NCBI GenBank assembly: GCA_023423655.1
Contig: JAFAFE010000005.1
Location: forward strand, 62,001-126,000
Reading direction: 5' to 3'
DNA from: Pseudomonadota bacterium
Lineage (GTDB): Bacteria > Pseudomonadota > Alphaproteobacteria > Sphingomonadales > Sphingomonadaceae
DNA: 64,000 bases
The position numbers and the translations under genes were made by a program. Below the pieces are notes generated by a model. That model was not told the DNA's origin. It saw nothing but the letters and a program-made list of their open reading frames with translations, and did no database searches. This document shows positions 16,762 through 26,451 of the stretch, one piece after another (positions within the stretch are counted from its first letter, which is position 1; each line of letters starts with the position of its first letter).

Positions 16762-18747
16762 TCAGCCCTTTTGATTGGCTGCGCGCGCTTGGTCGAAGCG
16801 TTGGCGGTAGGTGCCAGTATCGGGCGCAAGGATGACCGCTTTTTCCAGCAAATCGAGCGAGGTCCGGGAAGGCCCGCTCAAACGATGCAGCGCCCAGCCG
16901 AGATTATTGGTAATCGCGGCATTGGCGGGCTGGATCGCATAAGCATGGCGGAAATAGGTGGTGGCCTTGGCAAGATTGCCCTTCCCCTGCCAGGCGCTCC
17001 CCAATTCATTCATTAGCAGCGCATCGCGATTGCCCGTTCGCGCACGCACCATTTCAAGCGCCGCGACCGCGCGGTTCCAATCTTGGCTCTTGAGATAAAG
17101 CGACCCCAAAATGCGTGTTGCCGGAATATTTTCCGGATTGCGGCTGGTGAAATCGCCCAGCGTGTGGAGCGCGGCGGCATCATTGCCGCTTTCGCTATAC
17201 GCATTGGCAAGGCGCAACGCTCCCACTTCTCCGAAGCGCAAACGCACCGCTTGTTGATAGGCGGTGACCGCCGCAGCGGCGCGTTTTCCGGCAAGCTCGG
17301 TATCGCCGACCAGCATATGCGCGTCGGGAACGCCGGGGTTGGCGCGCTGTAACCGCTGGGCAGCGACAAGTGCGCTGCCGATGCGCCCACTATTCACTTC
17401 GGAGCGGATATAGGGGATGACAAGCTGTGCATTGAGCGGATTGCGCGTAGCGTCTGCAGCCAATAATTCCGGCGCGGTGGCGGGGGCAAAGGCAATCGCA
17501 TCGCCTTTGCGGAACTGGCTCGCGCGGGTCAGCAGCGGCACGGCCTCTCCTATGTCCCCTTCCTCCTCCAGCGCCGACGCTGCCAGCATGATCGACCAGC
17601 TATCGGCATCGGGCCGGGTATAGATGGGGGCGATAATGTGCCAGGCATCGTCGGCATCGCCTGCATTCAGGCTCGCCAGCGCCAAGATGCGCCGCGCGGT
17701 GAAATTATTGGGCTGGAGGTCGAGCAATTTGGTCGCGCGGTTTACCGCGACATTATGGTTGCCCAATTCCTCCTCGACCACCGCGCTCACGAGCAGGAAG
17801 GCGGGGAGGTTTTCCAGTTGGTCACCGATTTTGAACAGGATGCGCTGGGCCAGATCATAATTTTCCGCACGCGCCGCCAAAATTGCCTGCAACAACCGCG
17901 CGCGCGCATTATTTTTGTCGATGGCCAGCACCCGCCTTGTGGTCTTGAGCATATCGGTGGAGCGCCCGACATCGCCCAATGTTGCGGCATATTCGACGAG
18001 TGCGCCGACATGGTCGGGCTTGACCTTGAGGACGCGCTCATACCAGCCGAGCGCAGGCAGCAGCCCCTGATTTTCACGCACCAGTCCCGCCTTGATGAGC
18101 GTTGCATCCATATTGTTGCGGTTGAGCTGGAGCGCGCGGTCAATCGCCTGCATCGCGCCGCCGACATCGGCATTGGTATAGCGGAAACGTGAAATATCCG
18201 CCCAAAGCTGGCTGTTATCAGGGTCGAGCCGGATCGATTCATCAAAGGCCGCGCGCGCGCCGTCAAAATTGCCCAAATCCATCGCAGCATTGCCCGCAAT
18301 CCGTTCGGCATAGGCTTTATAACGGTCGGGCACTGGGCCTGCCTGTAATTCGGCGAGCGCCCGCGCCGGCTCGCCTTGCAGCCATACCGCATGGGCAAGC
18401 TGCACGCGGGTTGCAGTGTCGGACAGGCCAAGTTCGCGCGCGCGGCGGATTTCCGCTTCCGCGCCAATCCCGTTCCCCATCGCCACCAATATCCGCGCTT
18501 GCGCAAGCCGTGCATCGGGCCAATCCGGATCGGCCTCTATCGCTTTGGCCATTGCGTTATGCGCATCGCGCAAATTTTGCGCGCGTTCATAGGCTATCGC
18601 GGTTTTGAAAGCCCCGCGCGCGACTTCACTATCTGCCGCCCAAGCCTTGCCCGCCCAGCCCGTTGCAGCAACCGCCAACGCAAGCGCAGCCACGGCAAAG
18701 CCTGTAATTTTATTACTATATTTCAAAGGCCTGTCATTGAAGATCAT
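16762..18747 (-). CDS. prsT: TPR-repeat protein of the XrtA/PEP-CTERM locus (PrsT-like)
   Basis: A 661-residue exported protein: an N-terminal hydrophobic signal (ITGFAVAALALAVAATGW ending near AWA) followed by many tetratricopeptide repeats through to the C-terminus, e.g. ALAELQAGPVPDRYKAYAERI and AAITNNLGWALHRLSG. Its length and position next to PrsR/PrsK match the TPR-repeat protein of PEP-CTERM/exosortase exopolysaccharide loci, probably a periplasmic scaffold for polymer export. No lipobox cysteine is seen. The start at 18747 overlaps the PrsR stop by 14 bases, making it the last gene of the minus-strand operon. The exact role is inferred from synteny. Confidence 0.8.
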   Translation of the reverse strand: MIFNDRPLKYSNKITGFAVAALALAVAATGWAGKAWAADSEVARGAFKTAIAYERAQNLRDAHNAMAKAIEADPDWPDARLAQARILVAMGNGIGAEAEIRRARELGLSDTATRVQLAHAVWLQGEPARALAELQAGPVPDRYKAYAERIAGNAAMDLGNFDGARAAFDESIRLDPDNSQLWADISRFRYTNADVGGAMQAIDRALQLNRNNMDATLIKAGLVRENQGLLPALGWYERVLKVKPDHVGALVEYAATLGDVGRSTDMLKTTRRVLAIDKNNARARLLQAILAARAENYDLAQRILFKIGDQLENLPAFLLVSAVVEEELGNHNVAVNRATKLLDLQPNNFTARRILALASLNAGDADDAWHIIAPIYTRPDADSWSIMLAASALEEEGDIGEAVPLLTRASQFRKGDAIAFAPATAPELLAADATRNPLNAQLVIPYIRSEVNSGRIGSALVAAQRLQRANPGVPDAHMLVGDTELAGKRAAAAVTAYQQAVRLRFGEVGALRLANAYSESGNDAAALHTLGDFTSRNPENIPATRILGSLYLKSQDWNRAVAALEMVRARTGNRDALLMNELGSAWQGKGNLAKATTYFRHAYAIQPANAAITNNLGWALHRLSGPSRTSLDLLEKAVILAPDTGTYRQRFDQARAANQKG

Positions 18748-20134
18748 AGAGCTTGAGCAGATCATAAAGCGTCGGGCGGCTGATGCCCAAAAGCTTGGCC
18801 GCGCCGGAAATATTGCCTTCGGTGCGAGCGAGCGCGCGGCGGATCGCCTTGCGGTCAGCGGCTTCACGCACGGCTTTGAGGTTCAACACCGCCGCCGCAT
18901 CATCTTCGGCTTCGTCCAAATCCATATCGGCCGCCGAAACCAGCTTGGTATCGGCCATGATGACCGCGCGCTTGATGCGGTTTTCCAGCTCGCGCACATT
19001 GCCGGGCCAGGGATAAGCGTCAATCATCGCGAGCGCGTCGGGCGCAAGGCCTTTGACTTGCGGGTTCATGTCGGGCGCAAAACGCTGGACGAAATGTTTG
19101 GCGAGCAGTCCCGCATCGCCTGGCCGTTCGGCGAGCGTCGGGATTTTCACGACAATTTCGGCGAGGCGGTAATAAAGATCCTCGCGGAACGTGCCCTCGG
19201 CAATCATCGCGTCAAGGTCGCGGTGGGTCGCGCATACGACGCGGGTGTCGACCGCAATCGGCTTGCGCCCGCCAATCCGCTCGATCACCCGCTCTTGCAA
19301 AAAGCGCAGGAGTTTTACCTGCAAAGGCAGCGGAATATCGCCCACTTCGTCAAGGAACAAGGTGCCGCCTTGCGCCATTTCGATCTTGCCTTCGGTGGTT
19401 TTGACCGCGCCGGTAAACGCACCTTTTTCATGCCCGAATAATTCGCTTTCGAGCAGATTTTCGGGGATGGCCGCACAGTTGATCGCGATAAAAGCGCCAT
19501 CGCGGCGGTTGCTGGCATCATGGAGGCCGTGCGCGAGCAATTCCTTGCCCGTGCCGCTCGCCCCCAACAGCATGACCGACACATTATTGGTCGCAACCCG
19601 TTCGATGGTGCGCGATACTTTGAGCATTTCGGGTGCGCCGGTAATCATCCGCCCCAGTACCTGCTGGCTTTCACCGACCGCAGAGGCCAAGCGGATATTT
19701 TCCATCTCCAGCGCGCGCACATGGAAAGCGCGGCGCACGATGAGGCCCAGCTCGTCAATGTCGATGGGCTTTTGATAAAAATCATAAGCGCCGCCCGAAA
19801 TCGCCCGCAACGCACTTTCGCGCGCACCATGACCCGAAGCGACAATGACCTTGGTGTCGGGCTTTAGCGCCAATATTTCATCGAGCGTGCGAAAGCCTTC
19901 AGTTGTGCCGTCGGGGTCCGGCGGCAAGCCAAGGTCAAGCGTCACCACATCCGGCTCTTCGGCGCGCAGCAGGTTGATCGCTTCTTCGCGGGTTCCGGCG
20001 GTGAGGATCTGATAATCCTCATAAGCCCAGCGCAACTGTTTCTGCAGCCCCGGATCATCTTCGACGATGAGCAATTTGGGCAGCGGTTCGGTCCCGTTCC
20101 GGCTTTTGGCAAGGTCTGCGGTCTTGGTCGTCAT
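18734..20134 (-). CDS. prsR: PrsR-type sigma-54 response regulator
   Basis: A 466-residue NtrC-type activator: receiver domain with phospho-acceptor Asp67 (VVTLDLGLPP), AAA+ domain with Walker A GASGTGKE (191-198), the sigma-54 contact motif GAFTGA (238-243), and a C-terminal Fis-type helix-turn-helix (ISGAAKLLGISRPTLYDLL). The operon context identifies it as the PEP-CTERM-box regulator PrsR. When phosphorylated by PrsK it should drive RNA polymerase with RpoN at -24/-12 promoters of surface-polymer and PEP-CTERM genes. It overlaps prsK by ATGA. Two strong sigma-54 promoter matches occur elsewhere in this window (32324 and 32592). Confidence 0.9.
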   Translation of the reverse strand: MTTKTADLAKSRNGTEPLPKLLIVEDDPGLQKQLRWAYEDYQILTAGTREEAINLLRAEEPDVVTLDLGLPPDPDGTTEGFRTLDEILALKPDTKVIVASGHGARESALRAISGGAYDFYQKPIDIDELGLIVRRAFHVRALEMENIRLASAVGESQQVLGRMITGAPEMLKVSRTIERVATNNVSVMLLGASGTGKELLAHGLHDASNRRDGAFIAINCAAIPENLLESELFGHEKGAFTGAVKTTEGKIEMAQGGTLFLDEVGDIPLPLQVKLLRFLQERVIERIGGRKPIAVDTRVVCATHRDLDAMIAEGTFREDLYYRLAEIVVKIPTLAERPGDAGLLAKHFVQRFAPDMNPQVKGLAPDALAMIDAYPWPGNVRELENRIKRAVIMADTKLVSAADMDLDEAEDDAAAVLNLKAVREAADRKAIRRALARTEGNISGAAKLLGISRPTLYDLLKLYDLQ

Positions 20135-22248
20135 GCGGCGTCCTGCGTATCAAAATTATCGGGCATAAGAAGCGATTGGTCATCGGCAGCGGGCGGGAGG
20201 GTGAGGCGGAACAGGCTGCCTTCCCCGACGCGGCTTTCAACGCCAAGGCTTCCGCCCATGGCAGCGGCGAGCGCGCGCGCTTCAAATGCGCCAATGCCAA
20301 AGCCGCCTTCCTTGGTGGAGTGGAATGGTTTGAACAATTCGTTGCGGATGAAGTCGGGCGTCATCCCTGTGCCGCGATCCATCACCTCGATAATCGCATC
20401 CTCATTATGGCGGCGCACGATAATCTGGATAGGTTCGCTCGCCGGACTGGCTTCAATCGCATTTTGCGTGAGATGGAGCAGGATTTGCTCCAGCCGCGCC
20501 GGATCGACCATCGCCTTAACCTCGTCCTGCACGCCGACCACAATCGGATGCTGACCGCGCTTGGTGCGCGCCAATTCTTCGGCAAACGCGCCCAGAGCCA
20601 CCGGCTGCGGCTCGTCGGGCCGCGCGCGGTTGTGCTGCGAAAGGCGCGCGAGCAGGTCATTCATCCGGCTCACCGAAAATTGCAGCGTTTCAATCATATC
20701 GGCGCGGAATTCGGGATTGTCGGCATGGCGTTCGGCATTGCGCGCAACAAGGCTCAACTGGCTCACCAGATTTTTAATATCGTGGATGATGAAGGCGAAG
20801 CGGCGGTTAAATTCTTCAAAGCGCCGCGCTTCGGATAGAGCCTCCTGCCCCTGCGATTCCGCAAGATAGCTTGCCACTTGCCGCCCGACGATGCGCAGCA
20901 GGTCGAAATCTTCCCAATCGAGCGTGCGGTCGAGCGCGGGCCGTTCGAGCAGAACCATCCCCGCCACCCGGTCAAAATGGACGAGCGGGACACCGACCCA
21001 GACGCGGCGCTCTTCGATCATCCATACGGGCATTGCGGCGCGTTCGGCATCATCGCTGGGCGCTTTGCGCAGCGCATCAAAGTCGATGATGCGCGCATTA
21101 TCCTGTAAATGGAGATAGGTTTTAATATCGGCGGCGACCGGCGGCACGTCGATATTCTTGGCCTTCCACCGGCTTTCCAGCACCAGCGCGCCGCCTTCAT
21201 CGGGGAGCAATAGCAGGCCGCCGGGCGATTCGGTAATATCCGCAATCGCCTTGATAATGCGCGCGTTGAACGGCTCCGAACTGTCTCCCGGCTTTCCGAT
21301 GGTCCGTGTAAAGCGCATCCATTCATTGCGGTAATCATAGCGGTGCTGGAAGAAATGTTTGGACACTTGCACCCGCAACATCGCGCGGAAACGCGACGAT
21401 GGCAGGAACACGACGATGAAGGCAAAGGCGATGCCGAGAAACGCCTTTTGCATGATCGCGCCATAATCGCCGCCAATCATGCGCAGCGCTGCTGCAATCA
21501 GCACCATGCCCATCAAATAAGCGCCGATGGCCATCAGTGACAGCGTCTGGAAGGTCACGGTGCGCGACAAGCGGATCGTCGCATTGCCGCGCTTGACCAG
21601 CACCGCCATGAACAAAGGCAACAGCAACAGGCTGAGCGCCGGGCGCAGCTCGATTAGCGCATTGGCCGGCTCGCCCGCCAGATAGGTGATGGTATAAAGA
21701 TTAAGGTCATAGCCCCACATCGCGGTCAGCGCGGCCATATAGGGCGCGACCAGATGGCGGGAATCGGGCGCGGTCACGGTGTAAAGATTGTGGACCAGCA
21801 CCAAGCTGCCAATCGTCATCACCATTTGCAGGACAAGCCGCGCGGTACCGATCAGTTCGGGCGACCGGATTGCCACAATATTGCCGACTATCGCCAAATC
21901 GAGCATCGCAATCAGAAAAGCGATGATGGCGAGCGCGGCATAAACCGACAACAGGCCCCGGCTTTGCAATTCTATTTTGGCGCGGCGCAGCAGCACATAC
22001 ATGAAGCCCAGCCAAGCGGTATTCCTGATATTCTCCAATATCAGGGCTTCATAACCGGTCGCGCCACCGAACGCTGAAGCCCATAGCCATAGCGATGTAA
22101 CCGCAAGCGCCGCCGCCAGCACCGCCCGCTGGGTCGCCAAACCCCGCAACGGGTGCAGCACCCACAAAAACAGCGCACAAAAGCCAGAGGCTGCAACAAT
22201 TGCGCCCCAATGCTCTATCGCTGTCAAAAGATGATCCGCCCCCTGCAT
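20131..22248 (-). CDS. prsK: PrsK-type membrane sensor histidine kinase
   Basis: A 705-residue kinase. The first about 290 residues hold many transmembrane helices, followed by a GAF-like domain (about 310-460), a dimerisation helix with the phospho-accepting His in FAFIIHDIKNLVSQLSLVA, and an ATPase domain with NAIEASP, DRGTGM and GGFGIGAFEAR. This architecture is that of the XrtA/PEP-CTERM system kinase PrsK, which senses an unknown envelope signal and phosphorylates PrsR. It begins two bases after the glycosyltransferase stop and overlaps prsR by four bases, so the four genes form one operon. Confidence 0.9.
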   Translation of the reverse strand: MQGADHLLTAIEHWGAIVAASGFCALFLWVLHPLRGLATQRAVLAAALAVTSLWLWASAFGGATGYEALILENIRNTAWLGFMYVLLRRAKIELQSRGLLSVYAALAIIAFLIAMLDLAIVGNIVAIRSPELIGTARLVLQMVMTIGSLVLVHNLYTVTAPDSRHLVAPYMAALTAMWGYDLNLYTITYLAGEPANALIELRPALSLLLLPLFMAVLVKRGNATIRLSRTVTFQTLSLMAIGAYLMGMVLIAAALRMIGGDYGAIMQKAFLGIAFAFIVVFLPSSRFRAMLRVQVSKHFFQHRYDYRNEWMRFTRTIGKPGDSSEPFNARIIKAIADITESPGGLLLLPDEGGALVLESRWKAKNIDVPPVAADIKTYLHLQDNARIIDFDALRKAPSDDAERAAMPVWMIEERRVWVGVPLVHFDRVAGMVLLERPALDRTLDWEDFDLLRIVGRQVASYLAESQGQEALSEARRFEEFNRRFAFIIHDIKNLVSQLSLVARNAERHADNPEFRADMIETLQFSVSRMNDLLARLSQHNRARPDEPQPVALGAFAEELARTKRGQHPIVVGVQDEVKAMVDPARLEQILLHLTQNAIEASPASEPIQIIVRRHNEDAIIEVMDRGTGMTPDFIRNELFKPFHSTKEGGFGIGAFEARALAAAMGGSLGVESRVGEGSLFRLTLPPAADDQSLLMPDNFDTQDAA

Positions 22249-22250
22249 GA

Positions 22251-23639
22251 TCAGCGCGCCCCGTCCGGCCAGAGCAATACGCGCAATGTCTGCAAAATAA
22301 TCAGCAGGTCCAGAAACGGCGTGTAATTTTTGGCATAATAAAGATCATATTCCAGCTTCTGCCGCGCATCGTCGATGGACGCACCATAAGGATAGTTGAT
22401 CTGCGCCCAGCCAGTGAGGCCGGGTTTTACCATATGGCGTTCGGCATAATAGCGGATTTGCTGTTCCAGTTCGGACACAAATTCGGGCCGTTCGGGGCGC
22501 GGCCCGACAAAGCTCATTTCGCCTTTCAACACGCACCAGATTTGCGGCAACTCGTCGATCCGCAGCTTGCGGATGACCTGTCCCACACGGGTCACGCGTG
22601 GGTCATGTTTGGCCGCCCAGATCGCCTTGCCGCCCGCTTCGGCATCGGTACGCATCGAGCGTAATTTGATAATATTATAGGGGACGCCATATAGCCCCAC
22701 GCGCTCTTGCCGGTAGAAAGCAGGCCCCTTGCTGTCGAGCTTCACAATGATCGCAAACAGGATGATGACCGGAAAGGTCAGCGCAAGCACGATAAGGCTC
22801 GCGACAATGTCGAAGATACGCTTGGCAAAGGTCGAAATCCGTTGCCCTGCGGTAAAACCGTCCGAAAAAATCAGCCAGCTCGGATTGACGGTATCGAGGT
22901 CGACGCGGCCGGTTTCGCGTTCAAGAAAGCTGGAAATTTCATTGACATGCACACCGGTTGTCTTGATCCGCAACAGGTCGGAGAGTGGCAGGGCATTGCG
23001 CCTTTCTTCGAGCGCCAGCACGACCTCGCTCGCCCCCAAGCGCACGACATGGTCGGACAGGCTGTCAATCGCATCGCGGCGCACCGCTTCGCCGACTATT
23101 TGTTCGCCATCGGTCATCGCGACATAGCCGACCACCGAAAAGCCACTCTCTTTGCGCTTCGACAATGTTTTGATGCGGTCGGCGCGCGCGCCCGCACCCA
23201 GCACCAAAATCCGCCGCCGGAAGGATTCGCCGCCAAGCAAACGCCCCAGCAGCAAACGCACGAGCAGCAGCGCAATAATCGCAAAGACCATCGCATAGAG
23301 CGAGTTTGACCGCCACAAGGTAGTCCCCGGCAAAATGAAGTTCATCACCGACAGGAAGATGACGCCCAGGGAGATAGCGGTAAGCAGGCGCGCCGTTGCA
23401 AAGCGCATCGACTGGAAGGCTTCGGCGCTATACACCCCCACCGCAATCATCGCGAGTTGCAGGGCCAGCGCGAAACTCAGCAAAGGCGCAACACGCTCGC
23501 TGACCGCTCCGACGCTCATGCCAATCTGCTGCGCGCGCACAATCCACGCCAATTCCCCCGCGCCGATCAGCGCCAGAAAATCGAGCAAGGCGAGCAGCAA
23601 TACGCCATGCGGAATATAATGTTTAAACAGCCGGAACAT
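22251..23639 (-). CDS. Polyprenyl glycosylphosphotransferase (EpsB-type, XrtA locus)
   Basis: A 462-residue initiating sugar transferase. It has four N-terminal membrane helices, a central CoA-binding-like domain (RILVLGAGARADRI, about residues 142-155), a fifth membrane helix and the catalytic WbaP/ExoY domain (IIKLRSMRTDAE, LRIDELPQIWCVLKGEMSFV, GPRPERPEF). It should transfer a sugar phosphate to undecaprenyl phosphate at the inner membrane to start exopolysaccharide repeat-unit synthesis. It is the first gene of the operon with prsK, prsR and prsT and is divergent from the mannose-1-phosphate guanylyltransferase gene. The exosortase and other polymer genes are not in the window. Confidence 0.9.
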   Translation of the reverse strand: MFRLFKHYIPHGVLLLALLDFLALIGAGELAWIVRAQQIGMSVGAVSERVAPLLSFALALQLAMIAVGVYSAEAFQSMRFATARLLTAISLGVIFLSVMNFILPGTTLWRSNSLYAMVFAIIALLLVRLLLGRLLGGESFRRRILVLGAGARADRIKTLSKRKESGFSVVGYVAMTDGEQIVGEAVRRDAIDSLSDHVVRLGASEVVLALEERRNALPLSDLLRIKTTGVHVNEISSFLERETGRVDLDTVNPSWLIFSDGFTAGQRISTFAKRIFDIVASLIVLALTFPVIILFAIIVKLDSKGPAFYRQERVGLYGVPYNIIKLRSMRTDAEAGGKAIWAAKHDPRVTRVGQVIRKLRIDELPQIWCVLKGEMSFVGPRPERPEFVSELEQQIRYYAERHMVKPGLTGWAQINYPYGASIDDARQKLEYDLYYAKNYTPFLDLLIILQTLRVLLWPDGAR

Positions 23640-23721
23640 ATTTCAGCGGACCCGTTATCCTTTTTTCCTGTCGTTCAATCTTCGCCTTTGCGCACGTCCT
23701 AACACTGACCCATGTCAATTT

Positions 23722-23769
23722 CGTAAAGATATCCGACAGTGGTAAAGTGTCGATTGCTTTTACAAAAGC
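23722..23769. promoter_or_regulatory. Operator-like sites between glycosyltransferase and manC
   Basis: The 182-base divergent gap contains GCTTTTACAAAAGC (23756-23769, perfect six-base arms) and, about 30 bases earlier, CGTAAAGATAT. Both resemble the TTGTAAA-GATA-TTTACAA dyad upstream of isocitrate lyase (26305-26322), so the ScfR-type regulator encoded nearby may also bind here. Confidence 0.4.
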
Positions 23770-23821
23770 ATTAATCAATTTATGGTTAAAGGTCAGCATC
23801 CAGGCTGTAACCGGAAAGACA

Positions 23822-24886
23822 ATGATGAGCCTTGCCCCCCTATCCTCGCCCCAGCGTATCACGCCGGTCATATTGTCGGGCGGCGCGGGCACGCGGCTAT
23901 GGCCGGCATCGCGCGCGGACAAACCGAAGCAATTTCTGTGCCTTACCGACGATCAGCAATCCATGCTGCAATTGACCGCCGCCCGATGTGCAGACACCAA
24001 CCGTTTCCTGCCGCCGCTGATTGTAACAGGCCATGACCACCTTCCATTGATTGCCGACCAATTGGCGGTGCTTGCCGGCTATCGCATTGTGGCCGAGCCG
24101 ATGGGGCGGAACACTGCGCCCGCGCTGGTTCTGGCTGCGCTTGCACTTGCCAATGATGATGACCTGATGCTCGTCATGCCGAGCGACCATGCGATTGCCG
24201 ATGAGGCCGCGTTCCAGCGCGCCATCGACAAAGCCGTCCCGCTCGCGCGCAACGGGCAATTGGTGACATTCGGCATCGAGCCGACCCATGCCGAAACCGG
24301 CTATGGCTATATCGAAGCAGGCGCAGCCCTTGGCGACGGCTTCCAAGTCGCGCGTTTTGTCGAAAAGCCTATCAAGGCCAAAGCCGAAGAAATGCTCGCG
24401 GCAGGGGGATTCCTATGGAATGCCGGATTATTCCTATTTTCGCGCCGCGCGCTTCTGGATGCCGTCGAGCAATTTGAACCCGCCATTATCGCTGCCTGTC
24501 GTAATGCGATGGCCGCCGCGCGCACCGACGGCAATATCCTTTCCCCCGACGCCGATGCCTTTGCGCAAAGCCCCGCCATTTCCATCGACTATGCGGTGAT
24601 GGAGCGCGCGGATAATGTCGCGGTGGTGCCGGTCGATATGGGCTGGTCGGATATCGGAAGCTGGCAGGCTCTTCATGACCGTGCAGCGCAGGATGCGGAT
24701 GGCAATGCGCTGTCGGGCGATGTGCTGATGGTCGACGCGGCGCATAATCTGGTGCGCGCAGACGGCAAGCGCGTGTCGATCATCGGGCTGGAAGGCTATG
24801 CGGTGATTGTCGAGGGCGATGATATTGTCATCACCCCGCTCGCCCGCGCGCAAGATGTGCGCCAACTGGCCGAAAAGCGGCGCTAG
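23822..24886 (+). CDS. manC: Mannose-1-phosphate guanylyltransferase
   Basis: A 354-residue nucleotidyltransferase with the GDP-mannose pyrophosphorylase signature GGAGTRLWPASRADKPKQF near the N-terminus, MPSDHAI, FVEKP and a C-terminal DMGWSDIGSWQAL. It lacks the C-terminal phosphomannose isomerase domain of bifunctional enzymes. It converts mannose-1-phosphate and GTP to GDP-mannose for surface polysaccharides, which suits its position divergent from the EPS operon. The start at 23822 (ATGATG) follows GGAAAG; an upstream GTG frame at 23747 crosses the operator-like palindrome. It ends nine bases before the convergent ScfR-type gene. Confidence 0.88.
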   Translation: MMSLAPLSSPQRITPVILSGGAGTRLWPASRADKPKQFLCLTDDQQSMLQLTAARCADTNRFLPPLIVTGHDHLPLIADQLAVLAGYRIVAEPMGRNTAPALVLAALALANDDDLMLVMPSDHAIADEAAFQRAIDKAVPLARNGQLVTFGIEPTHAETGYGYIEAGAALGDGFQVARFVEKPIKAKAEEMLAAGGFLWNAGLFLFSRRALLDAVEQFEPAIIAACRNAMAAARTDGNILSPDADAFAQSPAISIDYAVMERADNVAVVPVDMGWSDIGSWQALHDRAAQDADGNALSGDVLMVDAAHNLVRADGKRVSIIGLEGYAVIVEGDDIVITPLARAQDVRQLAEKRR

Positions 24887-24895
24887 CTCTCGCGC

Positions 24896-26284
24896 TCAAT
24901 CGCCTGCAAAATGATACGCATTGATCGTGCGTTCGCGTTCATTGAACAATAAAGTGCGGCCCGCAGGCGGCGCGGAGCGTTGGCTGCAATCAGGGCGCAT
25001 ACAGGCGATGCAGCCCAGCCCCACCGGCACCACGCGCGTGCCGGTCACGCCCCTTTCCCCGCGTACCGACAGGCTGGAGGCAAAGCGCGCTTCGACCCCC
25101 ACAGCGACCGCAAATCGCGCCGGATGCTGCGTGCCATAAGTCGGTCCTTCGACCGTGCGCGAAAAGGTCAGCCATTGACTGCCATCTTCCAGTTCGACCA
25201 GATCATGCAGCAATTCGGCAGGCCGCGCGAACGCGCCATGGATATTCCATAACGGGCATCGCTGCGCCGACGCGACGAGCGGCGATCCGCTCGCCCCCGC
25301 ATAGCGTTTGGACGTCTGCCCCGCCCTGTCGATACGCATCATGAAGAAAGGAAGCCCGCGCGCACCGACGCGCTGCAAGGTGGTAAGCCGGTGCGCGACC
25401 TGTTCAAACCCCGCGCCAAAGCGGCGCTGCAACAGGATGAGGTCATAGCCGGTCGCCTCGCACGCCCGCAAAAAACGCGCATAAGGCATGATGAGCGCGG
25501 CGGCGAAATAGCTGAACAAATGGCGCCGCAACAGCCGTTCCGCCGCCCGGTCGGGAAGATTGGCACCGGCAACCAGCGCATCCACTTCGCCGCGCGCTTC
25601 CAACTGCGCCAATTGGGTTGCAGCCTGAAAAGTGCGCGAGGCCGGTTCGAGCATCTCCGAAAGCTGGAGCTGGCGCGCGTGGAGATCGAGCCGCCGCAGC
25701 CGGTCGGGCATCACATCGACGGGGAGGATGCGGATGGCAAGCTGGTGGCGTGCGCGCAGCCGCTCGCTGATCGCGCCATAAAGGTCCGCCGACCCCAGCC
25801 GCAATTCGTCCGCCAAGGCTTCGGCCTGCGCATCAAGATCGGCGAAATGGTTTTTCCACCGTTCAATCTCCTGCCGCACCAGCCGCACCGCAAGCGGTTC
25901 TGCGTCCGGAACGCCGTTGTCCTGCCCTGCCCCGCCTTCGGCAAGGCGCAATATTGCCGCCGCAATGCCGGGGGCTTGTTCGGCCAGTTCGGAGATTTCG
26001 CTCGCGACAATATCAAGGTCGGCAAAGTCGGAATGGCCGAACAGGCGTTTGAGCGCACTGGTCTGTTCCCCGCGCGTGTCGCCTGCAAAATCGCGCGGGT
26101 CAATGTCGAACCGTTCGGCAATGCGCAGCAATATCGCTGCGCTGACGGGCCGCTGGTTATGCTCGATAAGGTTCAGATAGCTTGAGGAAATATCCAGCGT
26201 TTCGGCCATCGACACTTGGGTCAGGCTATGATTGCGCCGCAACCGCCGCAACGACGCTCCTGCAAAAATCTTCCGCTCTGCCAT
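24896..26284 (-). CDS. XRE-family short-chain acyl-CoA regulator (ScfR/RamB-like)
   Basis: A 462-residue regulator with an N-terminal XRE helix-turn-helix (about residues 12-65: LRRNHSLTQVSMAETLDIS), a central IrrE/ImmA-like domain with a degenerate metal motif, and a C-terminal DUF2083-type region with clustered cysteines (GLGCIACMRPDCSQR). Relatives such as RamB and ScfR control glyoxylate-cycle and acetate or propionate genes in response to short-chain acyl-CoA. It is divergent from isocitrate lyase, and the shared promoter region has an ideal dyad. Control of aceA is inferred from this layout; activation or repression cannot be told. Confidence 0.85.
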   Translation of the reverse strand: MAERKIFAGASLRRLRRNHSLTQVSMAETLDISSSYLNLIEHNQRPVSAAILLRIAERFDIDPRDFAGDTRGEQTSALKRLFGHSDFADLDIVASEISELAEQAPGIAAAILRLAEGGAGQDNGVPDAEPLAVRLVRQEIERWKNHFADLDAQAEALADELRLGSADLYGAISERLRARHQLAIRILPVDVMPDRLRRLDLHARQLQLSEMLEPASRTFQAATQLAQLEARGEVDALVAGANLPDRAAERLLRRHLFSYFAAALIMPYARFLRACEATGYDLILLQRRFGAGFEQVAHRLTTLQRVGARGLPFFMMRIDRAGQTSKRYAGASGSPLVASAQRCPLWNIHGAFARPAELLHDLVELEDGSQWLTFSRTVEGPTYGTQHPARFAVAVGVEARFASSLSVRGERGVTGTRVVPVGLGCIACMRPDCSQRSAPPAGRTLLFNERERTINAYHFAGD

Positions 26285-26304
26285 CCCGCCACCTTACACC
26301 ATCT

Positions 26305-26379
26305 TTGTAAAGATATTTACAATATTACATTCTTATATGCACATTATCTGCCAATTCCACTAAATATTTTTACAAAAAT
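26305..26379. promoter_or_regulatory. Regulator-binding dyads between scfR-like gene and aceA
   Basis: Perfect inverted repeat TTGTAAA-GATA-TTTACAA (26305-26322) and a second dyad ATTTTTACAAAAAT (26366-26379) in an AT-rich divergent promoter region. The TTTGTAAA half-site is like RamB/ScfR-type sites described in other bacteria. Confidence 0.55.
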
Positions 26380-26451
26380 GGCGCACAGCGAAAAGCGCAG
26401 GGCTACACCAACACCAAGACAAACAGATTCTTTGGTGAAGGGGCCAAAATC

